Below, piece by piece: positions 1 to 8,730 of a stretch of 64,000 nucleotides of DNA. Where the stretch lies: positions 1,798,001 to 1,862,000 of the forward strand of contig NZ_CP040330.1 of NCBI RefSeq assembly GCF_005576615.1, read 5' to 3'. A program made the translations under genes and the position numbers. The stretch comes from Natrinema versiforme (GTDB lineage: Archaea; Halobacteriota; Halobacteria; Halobacteriales; Natrialbaceae). The notes beneath the pieces are model-generated. The model saw only the letters and a program-made list of their open reading frames with translations. It was not told the DNA's origin and ran no database searches. How positions within the stretch are numbered: the stretch's first letter is position 1; every line of letters starts with the position of its first letter.

Positions 1-838
1 TCCGGCCGAATTTGACCTGTACGTCGCCTGTGACTCGCTGATATCCGACTGCATCGATCACGAGAGAGTGCTGGCCGTGCTCGAGTTCGAGATCGAACTC
101 GCCCTCGCCGTCGACCGATACCCGTGCGCCGCCGGTCCGGACCGTCGCGTCGGTGACGGCGGTTCCGTTCGGGTCAACGACGCGCCCCTCGATCCGCCCC
201 GTTTCTGAAATCTCGTCGTCGCCCGCCTCGAGTTGGACCCAGCCGAATGCGGTCTCGCCGTCCTCGACGCGCACTTCCTGATAGCCGTCACTGTATCCCT
301 CGGCGTCCGTGACTAAGATCTCCCACCAGCCCTCGCTCACGTCGAAGCCGCTCCCCCAGCGATCGCCGTCGGGGATCGAGCCGCGCGATGCGGTGACGTC
401 GTACCGGTCGTCACCGAAGACCGTGATCTCACACGGGATCGTGCTGCCGCCACCGACCGGGGTCGCGTACACCTCGAGTTCGCCGGTGCCCGGTCCCCAC
501 TCACGCTCGAGGGCGAACTCCCTCGTACGGGTTTCGTCGTTCGCGGCGTTGATAGTGGTCGAAACCGGTGTGTATCCGGGGGCGGTGACCATGAGGGTGT
601 ACTTGCCGGGCTCGAGGGACAGCGTGTACGAACCCGTTTCGTCGGTCGTGGTTTCGGTCCCGTCATCGGCGGTCACCGTCGCCTCGTCCACCGGAGTGCC
701 GAAATGGGTTATCGTTCCCTCGATACGTCCGTCGTCGGTTTCACTGGCGGCCGCTACGGCGGTTCCGGACGCGGTTCCGAACAGTCCCGAACCGAGCAGC
801 GCCGTCCGCCGGAGAATCTGTCGGCGATGGCTTGTCAT
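1..838 (-). CDS. Tat-exported protein with carboxypeptidase-regulatory-like domains (partial)
   Basis: The gene reads leftward and runs off the window edge, so its C-terminus is missing. The start at 838 gives an N-terminus with a twin-arginine motif (RRQILRR) followed by a hydrophobic Gly/Ala-rich stretch, which indicates Tat export of a folded protein. After the signal come two similar beta-sandwich repeats, each opening with GRIEG and ending in a G-K/Q-Y/H-x-L-x-V turn. This is the pattern of carboxypeptidase regulatory-like (CarboxypepD_reg) domains. A structural or adhesive role at the cell surface is likely. No catalytic domain is visible in the part present. Confidence 0.8.
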   Translation of the reverse strand, partial: MTSHRRQILRRTALLGSGLFGTASGTAVAAASETDDGRIEGTITHFGTPVDEATVTADDGTETTTDETGSYTLSLEPGKYTLMVTAPGYTPVSTTINAANDETRTREFALEREWGPGTGELEVYATPVGGGSTIPCEITVFGDDRYDVTASRGSIPDGDRWGSGFDVSEGWWEILVTDAEGYSDGYQEVRVEDGETAFGWVQLEAGDDEISETGRIEGRVVDPNGTAVTDATVRTGGARVSVDGEGEFDLELEHGQHSLVIDAVGYQRVTGDVQVKFGR

Positions 839-1015
839 GGGGTTTCGACCGTACCACCGGGAGATTCGTGCATAACAGTTCCGTACGAGAAAAGCGTCAG
901 AAACGGCGATAGACGCGAAATACTGTCTTTCCGGTCCGTTGACTCGCCGGCTACGGCGACGGCCGTGCTCCGGCAACCGAACCCGAAGCGAGACCGCTCG
1001 TTGCGCTCGAGTCGG

Positions 1016-1180
1016 TCACTCGAGTAACTCGTCGCCTCGGTCCGGGAGCGGGTCGGCGACCACGCCGTCCCGCCTTCCCAGCACGCGAGCGTGAGCGGCG
1101 CAGACGAGCCGGTTCTCGTCCCACGGGACGTGTAACTCGACTGCGGCGGGACGTTCGCAGTCGCCTTCGGAACACTCCAT
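1016..1180 (-). CDS. Small zinc-finger-like protein, 54 aa
   Basis: A 54-residue ORF beginning MECSEGDCERP. It carries Cys3, Cys8, Cys27 and His30 in a C-x4-C...C-x2-H arrangement, consistent with one bound zinc. Small proteins of this type are common in haloarchaea and mostly uncharacterised. It lies just upstream of the convergent end of the exported-protein promoter region and downstream of the DUF456 gene on the same strand. The start was chosen because the short frame contains the whole Cys/His set. The longer reading frame through it overlaps the DUF456 gene and is a shadow. Function unknown. Confidence 0.65.
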   Translation of the reverse strand: MECSEGDCERPAAVELHVPWDENRLVCAAHARVLGRRDGVVADPLPDRGDELLE

Positions 1181-1224
1181 AGGCGTGCGAACGAGACCCA
1201 CGGATACAGTCGTTGCGCCGCGGC

Positions 1225-1710
1225 TCAGAACAGGACGACCGCGACGAGGAAGCCGAGCAGGATCGACACCGTCAACAGGACCTGTACCGCCGTGGACGCG
1301 AGGACGCCCGCGGTCGTGTAGACGGCAGAGCGCGTGCTTCCCTCGAGTTCCCCGTTGCGGACGAACTCGAGGACGAAGACGGTCCCGAAGAGTCCGACGA
1401 GCAGCCCGACCGGGCCGGTGACGACCATCAGGAGGATGCCGACGACGGCCGCGGCGGCACTCGTCACCCACGAGGCACCGCCGGCTCGAGCGGCGATCGA
1501 GCCGCCGAAGAGTTCGACGACGACGGTCAAGACACCGAGGAGGGCGAGGACCGCGAGCGTGATCGTTCCGGGGTCGGAGAAGCCGGAGCCCCACCAGTAG
1601 ACGCCGAGGCCCGCGAGCGAGAGGAGACCGCCGGGGACCAGCGGGACGACCGTGCCGACGACGCCGCCGACGAGCAACGCGACTGCGAGGATGGTGACCG
1701 CATCGACCAT
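1225..1710 (-). CDS. DUF456 family membrane protein
   Basis: This 161-residue protein is almost wholly hydrophobic, with about four to five membrane segments and Gly-rich turns (VPLVPGGLL near residue 23, VTGPVGLLVG near residue 98). The length and the PxxPG motif after the first segment match the DUF456 family of small integral membrane proteins. The family has no established biochemical role. It is followed on the same strand by the small zinc-finger ORF, with which it may be cotranscribed. The upstream side faces the divergent SDR gene. Confidence 0.8.
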   Translation of the reverse strand: MVDAVTILAVALLVGGVVGTVVPLVPGGLLSLAGLGVYWWGSGFSDPGTITLAVLALLGVLTVVVELFGGSIAARAGGASWVTSAAAAVVGILLMVVTGPVGLLVGLFGTVFVLEFVRNGELEGSTRSAVYTTAGVLASTAVQVLLTVSILLGFLVAVVLF

Positions 1711-1786
1711 ACGCCCTCGACGACGGACCGCGGCAAAGGCCTACCGCCTTCAGTAGCGTTACGTTGCCGGCTTCGAACGTGTGATC

Positions 1787-2527
1787 ATGACACAACAGCG
1801 CGGCGCGATCATCGTCGGCGCGTCGTCGGGCATCGGCGAAGCGCTGGCCCGGCGGCTCGCGGCCGACGGTTACGAGATCGGGCTGGCCGCCCGTCGGACG
1901 GAGCGCATGCGACGGATCGGGGCGGAACTGCCGACCAAATCGTACGTCGCGACGATGGATATCTCCGCGACCGAGGACGCCCGGCGGGGGTTTTTCGAAC
2001 TCGCCGAGGCGATGCCGTCGGTCGACCTCGTCGTCATCAGCGCCGGCGTCGCACCGGTCAATCACGACCTCGAGTGGGAGGCCGAACGGCAGACTGTCGA
2101 CGTCAACGTCCGCGGGTTCACCGCCATGGCAACGGCCGCGATGGAGTACTTCGAGGAGACGCCCGACCACGCGAGCGAGGCCGACGGCCACCTCGTCGGG
2201 ATCTCCTCGGTCGCCGCTCACTTCGGGAGCGGCGGGACGCAGGCCTACAGCGCGTCGAAAGCCTACGTCTCGACGTATCTCGAGGGGCTGCGCGACCGGC
2301 AGGCCGACCGCGATGCGAACGTGACGATCACGACCATCGAACCCGGCTTCGTCGACACCGACCTCTCGCTGGGCGGCTTCTGGGAGTGTTCACCCGAAAT
2401 GGCGGCGGCCCAGATCGCTCGAGCGATCCGGAAGGAGCGGAGCCACGTCTACGTGACGCGGCGGTGGCGGCTGATCGCGTGGTTCCTGGATCTGGCTCCG
2501 GAAGGAGTGCTTCGGCGACTGTTCTAA
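1787..2527 (+). CDS. SDR family NAD(P)-dependent oxidoreductase
   Basis: A classical short-chain dehydrogenase of about 246 residues. The N-terminal Rossmann motif GASSGIG, the AAR segment after beta-2 that often binds NADP, an SAG motif in place of NAG, and the YSASK catalytic Tyr/Lys pair near residue 155 are all present. It probably interconverts a hydroxyl and a carbonyl group on a small metabolite. The substrate cannot be inferred. The ATG at 1787 is preferred, but an in-frame GTG lies two codons earlier at 1781. The gene is divergent from the DUF456 gene and convergent with tmcA. Confidence 0.88.
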   Translation: MTQQRGAIIVGASSGIGEALARRLAADGYEIGLAARRTERMRRIGAELPTKSYVATMDISATEDARRGFFELAEAMPSVDLVVISAGVAPVNHDLEWEAERQTVDVNVRGFTAMATAAMEYFEETPDHASEADGHLVGISSVAAHFGSGGTQAYSASKAYVSTYLEGLRDRQADRDANVTITTIEPGFVDTDLSLGGFWECSPEMAAAQIARAIRKERSHVYVTRRWRLIAWFLDLAPEGVLRRLF

Positions 2528-2577
2528 GTTCGGTGTGCGGAGCCGCATTTATTTCGATTTGGACGCAGGCCCGCTGA

Positions 2578-4869
2578 TCACTCGTCGACGAACCGGTCCC
2601 GAACCTCGAGCGCCGCGTCCGTCCCGTACAGATCGACGAGCGGGCGGAAGGCGTCGCCGAGCGCTCGCAGACACTGGCTCGAGGAGTGATAGCCGAGGCG
2701 GTCAGCGACGGTTTCCACGTCCCGACCCTGCAGCACGCGGCGGACGAGTAAGCGTTCCTCGCGGCCGCTCAGGTCGATATCAGTGGGGTTGTCGACGAGA
2801 TAGCGGACGACGAGGTCCCTGAACGGACCGGGATCGACGGCGAACAGTCCCGGGCCGTAGGCCGCGCTCGCGACGAGGTCCCACTCGTGGTCGGCCAACG
2901 CGAGCGGGGGTCCGGCGTCGGCGTCGACGCTCCGGAGCACCGCTCGAGCCACGTCCGGCTCGAGGTCGTCGAGCGGGTCCGAACAGAGGGCGGCGAACCG
3001 GCGGACGAACCGGTCGGCGTGGCGGTCGTGGAGTGCCCGTCCCGCGTCGCTCGTCGGCGCGAGCATGAGCGCGGAGTACTCGCCGCTGGCGTCGTTGCGG
3101 GTCGTCGAGACGAAGACCGTCCGGTAGCCGTTCTCGCGCCAGAACGCAAGCAAGCCGGGCGTCGCGCCGAAGCCGGTGCCGAGCCAGTCGATGGCACCGG
3201 ATTCGTCACCGGCGTCGCTCCCGGTGGCGAACTCCTCACCGATGTGCTCGAGCAGGCGCGAGCCCAGCCCCCGCGAGCGGGCCGCGTGGTGGGTCGCGAT
3301 GCGGACGACCCGGAGGCCGGCCGGCTCGCCGGCCGCCTCGTCTCGCAGTTGGCTCGTCAGCACGTCCGGCAGCATGTTGCCCCGCACCCGGCCGCCCTCG
3401 TACATCATCGATCGGGTTTCCGCCGGCAGGTTCCCCTCGCGTGCGAGCAGGGCGACGCTGACGACGTGGCCCTCGGAGAGGAGCGCCCGCGCCTCGAGGT
3501 TGGGCGCGTCGAGCAGCCGCGCGAGGTCGTTGGGTTCGGTCCGGTAGTGTGCGAGGACGAGCAGCCCGAAGGCCTCCCGCAGCAGGCGGTCGTCGGCGAG
3601 GAGGTCGTCGGGCTCGAGCCGCCGGTAGTCGACCGACTCGGGTGTGGCGTCGGCCACAAGCGGGTCGACCGGGGGACGCGCGTCGAGCAGCAGTGCGCGG
3701 AAGGCCCACACCTCGACGGGGTCTCCCGCCGCGTACCGGATGGGCTCGACGAGCGTGCAGTCGGTCACCGCGCGGTCGCTCTCGGCGAGGTGGTCCCGGA
3801 ACCGGACCGAAAAGCCCCGCCCAGCACCCTCGTAGCCGTGGATCGTCGTCGCGAACGCGACCCGGCCGGCGGCGAGCAGCGAGTCGAGCGTCGCGACCGG
3901 GAGCGCGGCGGCCTCGTCGACGATGACGATGTCCGCCGACTCGAGGTCGTCGACGGCCGCGCTGGGCTCGAGAAATCGAACGGAGCCGCCGGCGGCCGTC
4001 TCGATCCGGTGAGATTCGACGGTGTGGCCGCGATCGGAGTCGTCCGCGAGCGTCGCACAGAGTTCCGCCGCCCGGTCGAACAGTTCCGCGGCGTTCCGCG
4101 CGGCGGGGGCGGTCACGAGCACGTCCTCGCCATCGGCGGCGAACGCCCCCGCGGCCAGCCCCGCGGCGCTCGACTTGCCCCGGCCGCGGTCGGCCTCGAG
4201 GACGACGGCCTGTCCGTCCTCGAGCAGCGACTCGAAGGCGGCGACGGCGTCGGCCTGATCGGCCGTCAGGCAGGCCTCGTAAGCAGCGGCGGGAAACCGG
4301 TGATCCGGTGGAGGGGCCGGCGCTGCCGTCGCCAGTCGGGGAGCCGGATCGGTCAGCCCGTCGGCCTCAAGTCGATCGCGGTCGAGATCGACGATCGCGA
4401 TCCCGCGGTGGGCTCGCAGCGTCTCGACGAGGCGGCGTCTGAACCGGCCGGTGACCGCGTCCAGTTCGAACGGCGGGACGGCCAGCGACGCGTCGAACTC
4501 GCCGCGGCGCTCCGGCCACGCCTCGAGCGGCGGCGTCAGCAGGATCAGGAGGCCGCCGCCGTCGACCGCTCCGGCGACTTTCCCGAGCGCGTTCGGCTGG
4601 AGTTCCGCGTGGGCGTCGACCGCGATAACGTCCCGCGTCGTCCCGAGGAGGTCGTCCGCGTTGACCTGCCGGAGCCGTTCACAGCGGAGCCGGTCGTCGG
4701 GGCCGACGAGCGTCGTTCCGGTGATCGGGACCGGAAGCGCCTCGAGGATCGACTCGAGGGCGTCGTACCCCCGCTCGTGGTCGCCCGCGAGCACCAACAG
4801 CCGTCGCTCGTTCGCTCGCTCGGCTTCCTCGCGGAGCGATTCGGCGAGGGCGGCCGCATCGACGTCCAT
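2578..4869 (-). CDS. tmcA: tRNA(Met) cytidine acetyltransferase TmcA
   Basis: A 763-residue protein with the TmcA/NAT10 layout: an N-terminal DUF1726-like region, a helicase-type ATPase with Walker A (DRGRGKSS, about residues 228-235) and a DEAA Walker B-like box, then a GNAT acetyltransferase domain (acetyl-CoA loop RSRGLGSRL near residues 530-540) and a C-terminal tRNA-binding tail. The enzyme uses ATP and acetyl-CoA to make N4-acetylcytidine. In bacteria the target is the tRNA-Met wobble base. In archaea related enzymes modify more RNA sites. The gene is monocistronic and convergent with the SDR gene. A 669-aa frame on the other strand is a high-GC shadow. Confidence 0.95.
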   Translation of the reverse strand: MDVDAAALAESLREEAERANERRLLVLAGDHERGYDALESILEALPVPITGTTLVGPDDRLRCERLRQVNADDLLGTTRDVIAVDAHAELQPNALGKVAGAVDGGGLLILLTPPLEAWPERRGEFDASLAVPPFELDAVTGRFRRRLVETLRAHRGIAIVDLDRDRLEADGLTDPAPRLATAAPAPPPDHRFPAAAYEACLTADQADAVAAFESLLEDGQAVVLEADRGRGKSSAAGLAAGAFAADGEDVLVTAPAARNAAELFDRAAELCATLADDSDRGHTVESHRIETAAGGSVRFLEPSAAVDDLESADIVIVDEAAALPVATLDSLLAAGRVAFATTIHGYEGAGRGFSVRFRDHLAESDRAVTDCTLVEPIRYAAGDPVEVWAFRALLLDARPPVDPLVADATPESVDYRRLEPDDLLADDRLLREAFGLLVLAHYRTEPNDLARLLDAPNLEARALLSEGHVVSVALLAREGNLPAETRSMMYEGGRVRGNMLPDVLTSQLRDEAAGEPAGLRVVRIATHHAARSRGLGSRLLEHIGEEFATGSDAGDESGAIDWLGTGFGATPGLLAFWRENGYRTVFVSTTRNDASGEYSALMLAPTSDAGRALHDRHADRFVRRFAALCSDPLDDLEPDVARAVLRSVDADAGPPLALADHEWDLVASAAYGPGLFAVDPGPFRDLVVRYLVDNPTDIDLSGREERLLVRRVLQGRDVETVADRLGYHSSSQCLRALGDAFRPLVDLYGTDAALEVRDRFVDE

Positions 4870-5000
4870 GCGCCGACGTGGGCTCCGCGAGAGTAATAGG
4901 CTCCGGAACGTTCTGGGGGCGACGGAATCCCGGCCGATCCCCGCGTCGAGCGCACATGTACGGGAGTACCGTTATCGGGATCTCGAGCGGGGATTTCGGT

Positions 5001-5381
5001 ATGACCGACGCAGCCGACGACCGCCCGCTGGTGTACTCCTGTTCGGGCTGCTCGAGCGCAGCGCAGATGGCGAACGATCTGGCCGTCTCGCTGGACAGGG
5101 ACGGGATCGCAGAGATGTCGTGTATCGCCGGCGTCGGCGGCGACGTGGCGCCGCTGGTCGAGACCGCGACGTCCGGACGGGAGATCGTCGTCATCGACGG
5201 CTGCCCGCTGGAATGCGCAAAGCAGTGTCTCGATCACCACGACATCTTGCCCGACCTGCACTACAACCTCGCACGGGAGGGCGTGTCGAAGGAGTACCAC
5301 ACGGACTACGACGAGGACGAAGCCGAGACGCTGCGACGAGAATTGGAGGCGGGCATCGAGAAGCATATGAAACAGAATTGA
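5001..5381 (+). CDS. Putative zinc-binding protein, DGC family
   Basis: A 126-residue cytoplasmic protein with CSGCSSAAQ near the N-terminus and IDGCPLECAKQC near residue 70. The Asp-Gly-Cys tripeptide and the surrounding cysteines match the DGC-motif zinc-binding family (PF08859). The C-terminus is acidic and helical. Biochemical function is unknown. The start at 5001 follows an AT-richer stretch and begins just before the conserved core. An upstream in-frame extension to 4878 runs through the tmcA promoter region and is less likely. An inverted repeat at 5408-5432 lies just downstream. Confidence 0.8.
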   Translation: MTDAADDRPLVYSCSGCSSAAQMANDLAVSLDRDGIAEMSCIAGVGGDVAPLVETATSGREIVVIDGCPLECAKQCLDHHDILPDLHYNLAREGVSKEYHTDYDEDEAETLRRELEAGIEKHMKQN

Positions 5382-5450
5382 CTATTCGGGATAGATCACT
5401 GCTATCGGGCCGTGCGGTGGTATCCCACGGCCTCGTGCGTTTGAACACGC

Positions 5451-5606
5451 TTTTAAGGGGGGCAGCGCTATTCGAGTGTACACCCTACGCGGGGTTGATG
5501 ATGCTCCTAGCTTCACAGGACTTCCGCCGGAATCGGTCCGGCACGGGTACCCAGTGCCCGGACGGCAGGGGAGCGCGAGCCCACGTGTAGGAGAGGTGAA
5601 CAACCA
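5451..5606 (+). promoter_or_regulatory. rpl7ae promoter and structured mRNA leader with kink-turn-like loop
   Basis: A TATA-like TTTTAAG sits at 5451-5457, predicting transcription from about 5480. The RNA that follows can form a closing stem of 5484-5495 with 5579-5591 (one bulged A at 5583) and a second stem of 5503-5508 with 5569-5574. The internal loop between them has GA at 5500-5501 facing GA at 5577-5578, next to UGAUGA, which resembles a kink-turn or box C. The Shine-Dalgarno-like GGAGAGGTGA at 5590-5599 begins inside the closing stem. L7Ae binds kink-turns, so feedback control of the operon is plausible. An embedded guide RNA is an alternative. Confidence 0.55.
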
Positions 5607-5969
5607 ATGTCAGTCTACGTCAATACCGACATCCCAGCCGACCTCGCCGACGACGCTCTCGAAGCGCTCGAGGTCGCACGAGACACCGGACGCGTAAAGA
5701 AAGGAACGAACGAAACCACGAAGGCGATCGAGCGCGGCAACGCCGAGCTCGTCTACGTCGCCGAGGATGTCTCCCCCGAGGAGATCGTCATGCATCTGCC
5801 CGAGCTCGCCGACGAGAAGGGTATTCCCGTCGTCTTCATCGAGACCCAAGACGATGTCGGCCACGCGGCCGGCCTCGAGGTCGGCTCGGCCGCCGCGGCG
5901 GTCGTCGACGCCGGCGAAGCCGAAGACGACGTCGAGGATATCGCTGATAAGCTCGAGGACCTCGACTGA
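5607..5969 (+). CDS. rpl7ae: Ribosomal protein L7Ae
   Basis: A 120-residue protein with the L7Ae/L30e/Gadd45 RNA-binding core: [14 protein letters not shown] (about residues 31-44), which contacts the kink-turn, followed by [12 protein letters not shown] and a hydrophobic loop. It is part of the large subunit and, in archaea, also of box C/D and H/ACA guide RNPs and RNase P. The C-terminus is acidic, as usual in halophiles. It is the first gene of the rpl7ae-rps28e-rpl24e-ndk operon. A strong Shine-Dalgarno-like sequence lies 8 nt upstream of the ATG. Confidence 0.97.
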   Translation: MSVYVNTDIPADLADDALEALEVARDTGRVKKGTNETTKAIERGNAELVYVAEDVSPEEIVMHLPELADEKGIPVVFIETQDDVGHAAGLEVGSAAAAVVDAGEAEDDVEDIADKLEDLD

Positions 5970-5980
5970 GGTGATCAGAG

Positions 5981-6205
5981 ATGAGTGCTGAAGAGGAAGA
6001 AAGCGGCTCCACGCCCGCCGAGGTCATCGAGATCGTCGGCAAGACCGGCATGCACGGCGAAGCCATGCAGGTCAAATGCCGAATCAAGGAGGGCGAGAAT
6101 CAGGGACGCATCATCACCCGGAACTGCCTCGGACCGGTCCGCGAAGGGGACGTACTCCAACTTCGCGAGACCGCCCGCGAGGCCGACTCCATCGGAGGAC
6201 AATAA
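5981..6205 (+). CDS. rps28e: Ribosomal protein S28e
   Basis: A 74-residue small-subunit protein. The family core is clear: [17 protein letters not shown], then [16 protein letters not shown] and a C-terminal LRETAREAD, as in archaeal and eukaryotic S28e. An acidic N-terminal extension ([10 protein letters not shown]) is the halophilic variation. It begins 11 nt after rpl7ae, and its TAA stop shares one base with the ATG of rpl24e, so translation is probably coupled along the operon. Confidence 0.97.
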   Translation: MSAEEEESGSTPAEVIEIVGKTGMHGEAMQVKCRIKEGENQGRIITRNCLGPVREGDVLQLRETAREADSIGGQ

Positions 6206-6564
6206 TGGTCGAGAAACGAACCTGCGACTACACGGGCGAAGAGATTGAACCCGGCACGGGCATCATGTACGTCAAGAACGACGGCAGCGTGCTCCACTTC
6301 GTCGACTCCAAGGCGGAGAAAAACTACAAGCTCGGGCGCGAACCGCGCGACCTCGAGTGGACCGAGGAAGGTCGTCGCGGCAAGGGTCCCACACAGGCCG
6401 ACACGCCTGCTGACGAGGAGGCCGACCAGACCGAGCAGGTCGAGGCCGGCGAAGACGAGGACCTGGAAACGGAGGCCGAAGCGGTCGACGACGACGAGGA
6501 AGACGTGCCCGCCGGGGACGAAACCGTCGACGAGACCGAGGAAACCGAAGCCGAGGAAGCATGA
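6205..6564 (+). CDS. rpl24e: Ribosomal protein L24e, zinc-less form with acidic tail
   Basis: The first 60 or so residues match archaeal L24e ([22 protein letters not shown]). The usual family zinc ribbon has four cysteines. Here only Cys7 remains: the partner positions read CDYT, HFVDSK and KAEK, so zinc binding appears lost. After residue 62 the protein continues with about 55 residues that are mostly Glu, Asp, Ala and Thr, making it roughly twice the usual length. It overlaps rps28e by one base and ndk by four. The tail reads in frame to the ndk start, so it is not a frameshift artefact. Confidence 0.93.
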   Translation: MVEKRTCDYTGEEIEPGTGIMYVKNDGSVLHFVDSKAEKNYKLGREPRDLEWTEEGRRGKGPTQADTPADEEADQTEQVEAGEDEDLETEAEAVDDDEEDVPAGDETVDETEETEAEEA

Positions 6565-7025
6565 GCGATCACGAGCGAACCTTCGTGATGGTCAAGCCCG
6601 ACGCCTTCGCGCGCGGACTCGTGGGCGAAGTCGTCTCTCGACTCGAGGACCGCGGGCTCAAGCTCGTCGGTATCAAAGTCGAGAACATGCCCCGCGAGCG
6701 AGCGGAAGAACACTACGGTGAACACGAGGACAAGCCGTTCTACGACGACCTCGTCGACTTCATCACCTCGGGACCGGTCGTCCCGATGGTCTGGGAGGGC
6801 CAGGACGCGACCCGACAGGTCCGCCAGATGATCGGCGAGACCGACCCGCTCGAGGCCGAACCCGGCACGATCCGGGGCGACTACGCGCTCGATCTCGGTC
6901 GGAACGTCGTCCACGCGGCGGACCACGAGGACGAGGGCGCAAACGAACGCGAAATCGGGATCCACTTCGACGACGACGAACTGATCGACTACGATCAGCA
7001 CGACGCCGAGTGGCTCTACGAGTAA
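6561..7025 (+). CDS. ndk: Nucleoside diphosphate kinase
   Basis: A 154-residue NDK, transferring the gamma phosphate of ATP to nucleoside diphosphates through a phosphohistidine. Recognisable are [14 protein letters not shown] at the N-terminus, [10 protein letters not shown] near residue 71, the phosphate-binding region RQMIGETDP, and the active-site His in NVVHAADH near residue 116. The ATG overlaps the rpl24e stop (ATGA). An intrinsic-terminator-like hairpin follows the stop codon, ending the operon. Confidence 0.97.
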   Translation: MSDHERTFVMVKPDAFARGLVGEVVSRLEDRGLKLVGIKVENMPRERAEEHYGEHEDKPFYDDLVDFITSGPVVPMVWEGQDATRQVRQMIGETDPLEAEPGTIRGDYALDLGRNVVHAADHEDEGANEREIGIHFDDDELIDYDQHDAEWLYE

Positions 7026-7033
7026 GCTTCTCG

Positions 7034-7055
7034 ACGGCCTGAAAGCCGTTTTATT
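7034..7055 (+). terminator. Hairpin and T-rich tract after ndk
   Basis: ACGGC at 7034-7038 pairs with GCCGT at 7045-7049, and TTTATT follows directly. It sits 9 nt past the ndk stop and is the likely end of the ribosomal operon transcript. Confidence 0.6.
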
Positions 7056-7296
7056 GTAACCGAACGATCGGTAGCGGTCACGAGTGTTCGGAGTGCCGCC
7101 GATTCAATCTCACAGCCACAGCGACCGGTCCGGAAATTGCTGTTCGTCGAGCTATCGACGCGTCACTATTCACATGCCGAGAATAATATCGGATTTAACA
7201 CACGTATATTTCTAGGGAGACGTAAGGTCTAATGTGAGGGCTGTAGTAGGCTCCCTTGGTGGTTTCGAATGGTAACATACGGTAGGTGGTTCGTGA

Positions 7297-7698
7297 ATGC
7301 GTGAACGGGAGGGCGAGGCGACGGCAGTGACGGGGGATGCGACGCCGTCGCTCGATCTCGTTTTCGAACTGCTCTCGAACAGTCGGCGGCGGTACGCGCT
7401 CTACTACCTGAACGACCGGCCGGCCGGTGTCGCGACGGTCGAAAACCTCGCCGAGAACGTTATCGCTCTCGAACGGACGATAGACGGCGACGAGGGGGAT
7501 ACAGCGGAACCGATTACCGTGGCCGACTCGGCCGCCGGTCAAACGGGCGTCCGGACGGAACTCCAGCACATTCACCTTCCGAAACTCGAGGACGCGGGGA
7601 TCCTCGAACACGATCAGCGGAGCGAGACGGTTCGATACTGGAGTCAACCGTCGCTCGAGGAGTGGCTCGAACACGCACACCACAAGGAAATCAAGTAG
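7297..7698 (+). CDS. Winged-helix-like haloarchaeal protein (DUF7344 type)
   Basis: A 133-residue cytoplasmic protein. The core LVFELLSNSRRRYALYYL (about residues 24-41) followed by a helix and the segment QHIHLPKLEDAGILEHD matches the small haloarchaeal winged-helix proteins grouped as DUF7344, which are presumed DNA-binding regulators. About 270 nt without a gene precede it, with a GGTAGGTGG ribosome-binding-like site just before the ATG. Neither a target nor a ligand is evident. It lies between the ribosomal operon and superoxide dismutase but has its own upstream region. Confidence 0.75.
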   Translation: MREREGEATAVTGDATPSLDLVFELLSNSRRRYALYYLNDRPAGVATVENLAENVIALERTIDGDEGDTAEPITVADSAAGQTGVRTELQHIHLPKLEDAGILEHDQRSETVRYWSQPSLEEWLEHAHHKEIK

Positions 7699-7905
7699 TC
7701 CGACGAGGCGGCTAGTGGTGATCGATACGACAGTGGGGATACCGACCGGGAGCCGCTGAAAGCTTTAAGACCTAGTCCGTGGTGGAACCAGTGACGTGTC
7801 GGTAAATCGCACGACGGAGCGGCCGTGACTTTGTGAGGTGTGATATCGTCTCACTCCTCAAAACTTAACAGGCGAGATACCGATACAGGACGTGAGGTGC
7901 ATACT

Positions 7906-8508
7906 ATGGCTGATCACGAACTTCCACCACTGCCGTACGATTACGACGCGCTCGAACCGGCTCTGTCCGAACAGGTACTGACCTGGCATCACGATACGCA
8001 CCATCAGGGCTACGTCAACGGCCTCAATGCAGCCGAGGAGACCCTCGCCGAGAACCGTGAGGACGGCGACTATAGCTCGACGCCCGGTGCCCTCAAGGAC
8101 GTTACCCACAACGGCTGTGGTCACTATCTCCACACGCTGTTCTGGGAGAACATGTCGCCGAACGGCGGCGGCGAACCCGAAGGCGATCTCGCGGATCGCA
8201 TCGAGGAGGACTTCGGGTCCTACGAGGGCTGGAAGGGCGAGTTCCAGAAGGCAGCCGGTGCCGCCGGTGGCTGGGCGCTGCTGGTCTACGACCCGGTCGC
8301 GAAGCAGCTTCGCAACATCGCGGTTGACAAGCACGACCAGGGCGCGCTCTGGGGCGCACATCCCGTGCTCGCGCTGGACGTCTGGGAGCACTCCTACTAC
8401 TACGACTACGGTCCGGACCGCGGGGACTTCATCGACGCCTTCTTCGATGTCGTCAACTGGGAGAAGGCCGAAGAGGAGTACCAGACGTGTCTCGATCACT
8501 TCGAGTGA
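7906..8508 (+). CDS. sod: Superoxide dismutase, Fe/Mn family
   Basis: A 200-residue Fe/Mn SOD, converting superoxide to oxygen and peroxide in the cytoplasm. The metal ligands can be placed: His in LTWHHDTHHQGYV (about residue 28), His in CGHYLHTLFW (about 78), and the Asp and His of LDVWEHSYYYDYG (about 163 and 167). The dense acidic surface is halophilic. Haloarchaeal members usually use manganese. The start at 7906 begins with MADHELPPLPYDY, the conserved family N-terminus. A TTTAAG promoter element lies near 7764. A T-run at 8548-8553 probably ends transcription. Confidence 0.96.
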   Translation: MADHELPPLPYDYDALEPALSEQVLTWHHDTHHQGYVNGLNAAEETLAENREDGDYSSTPGALKDVTHNGCGHYLHTLFWENMSPNGGGEPEGDLADRIEEDFGSYEGWKGEFQKAAGAAGGWALLVYDPVAKQLRNIAVDKHDQGALWGAHPVLALDVWEHSYYYDYGPDRGDFIDAFFDVVNWEKAEEEYQTCLDHFE

Positions 8509-8730
8509 TCTAACCGGCAGTAGACGCGACGAGTTGTCTATCTCGACTTTTTTGGAGTCCAGTGATGGATACCGCCGATAGCGGTCAGTCTCACACTCAC
8601 CCTCTCAGCCAAGACGTTCGTCGACCGTTTCCCTCGTCTCCTCAATCGCTCGGCTGTGTGTTCCCAACACTACACGGACTGTGACCGAGTACCACGGTTT
8701 AACTGCGTGTATCACGATGAATCATCGCAT

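Noticed and set aside
2887-4896. A 669-codon open frame on the plus strand opposite tmcA
   Set aside because: High-GC shadow. The minus strand carries the complete TmcA domains, and the plus frame has Arg/Gly/Val-rich composition with no family motif.
5484-5602. An H/ACA guide RNA upstream of rpl7ae
   Set aside because: The ACA at 5600-5602 is not directly after the basal stem, and the stem overlaps the ribosome-binding site. A leader regulatory structure fits better, though a guide RNA is not fully excluded.
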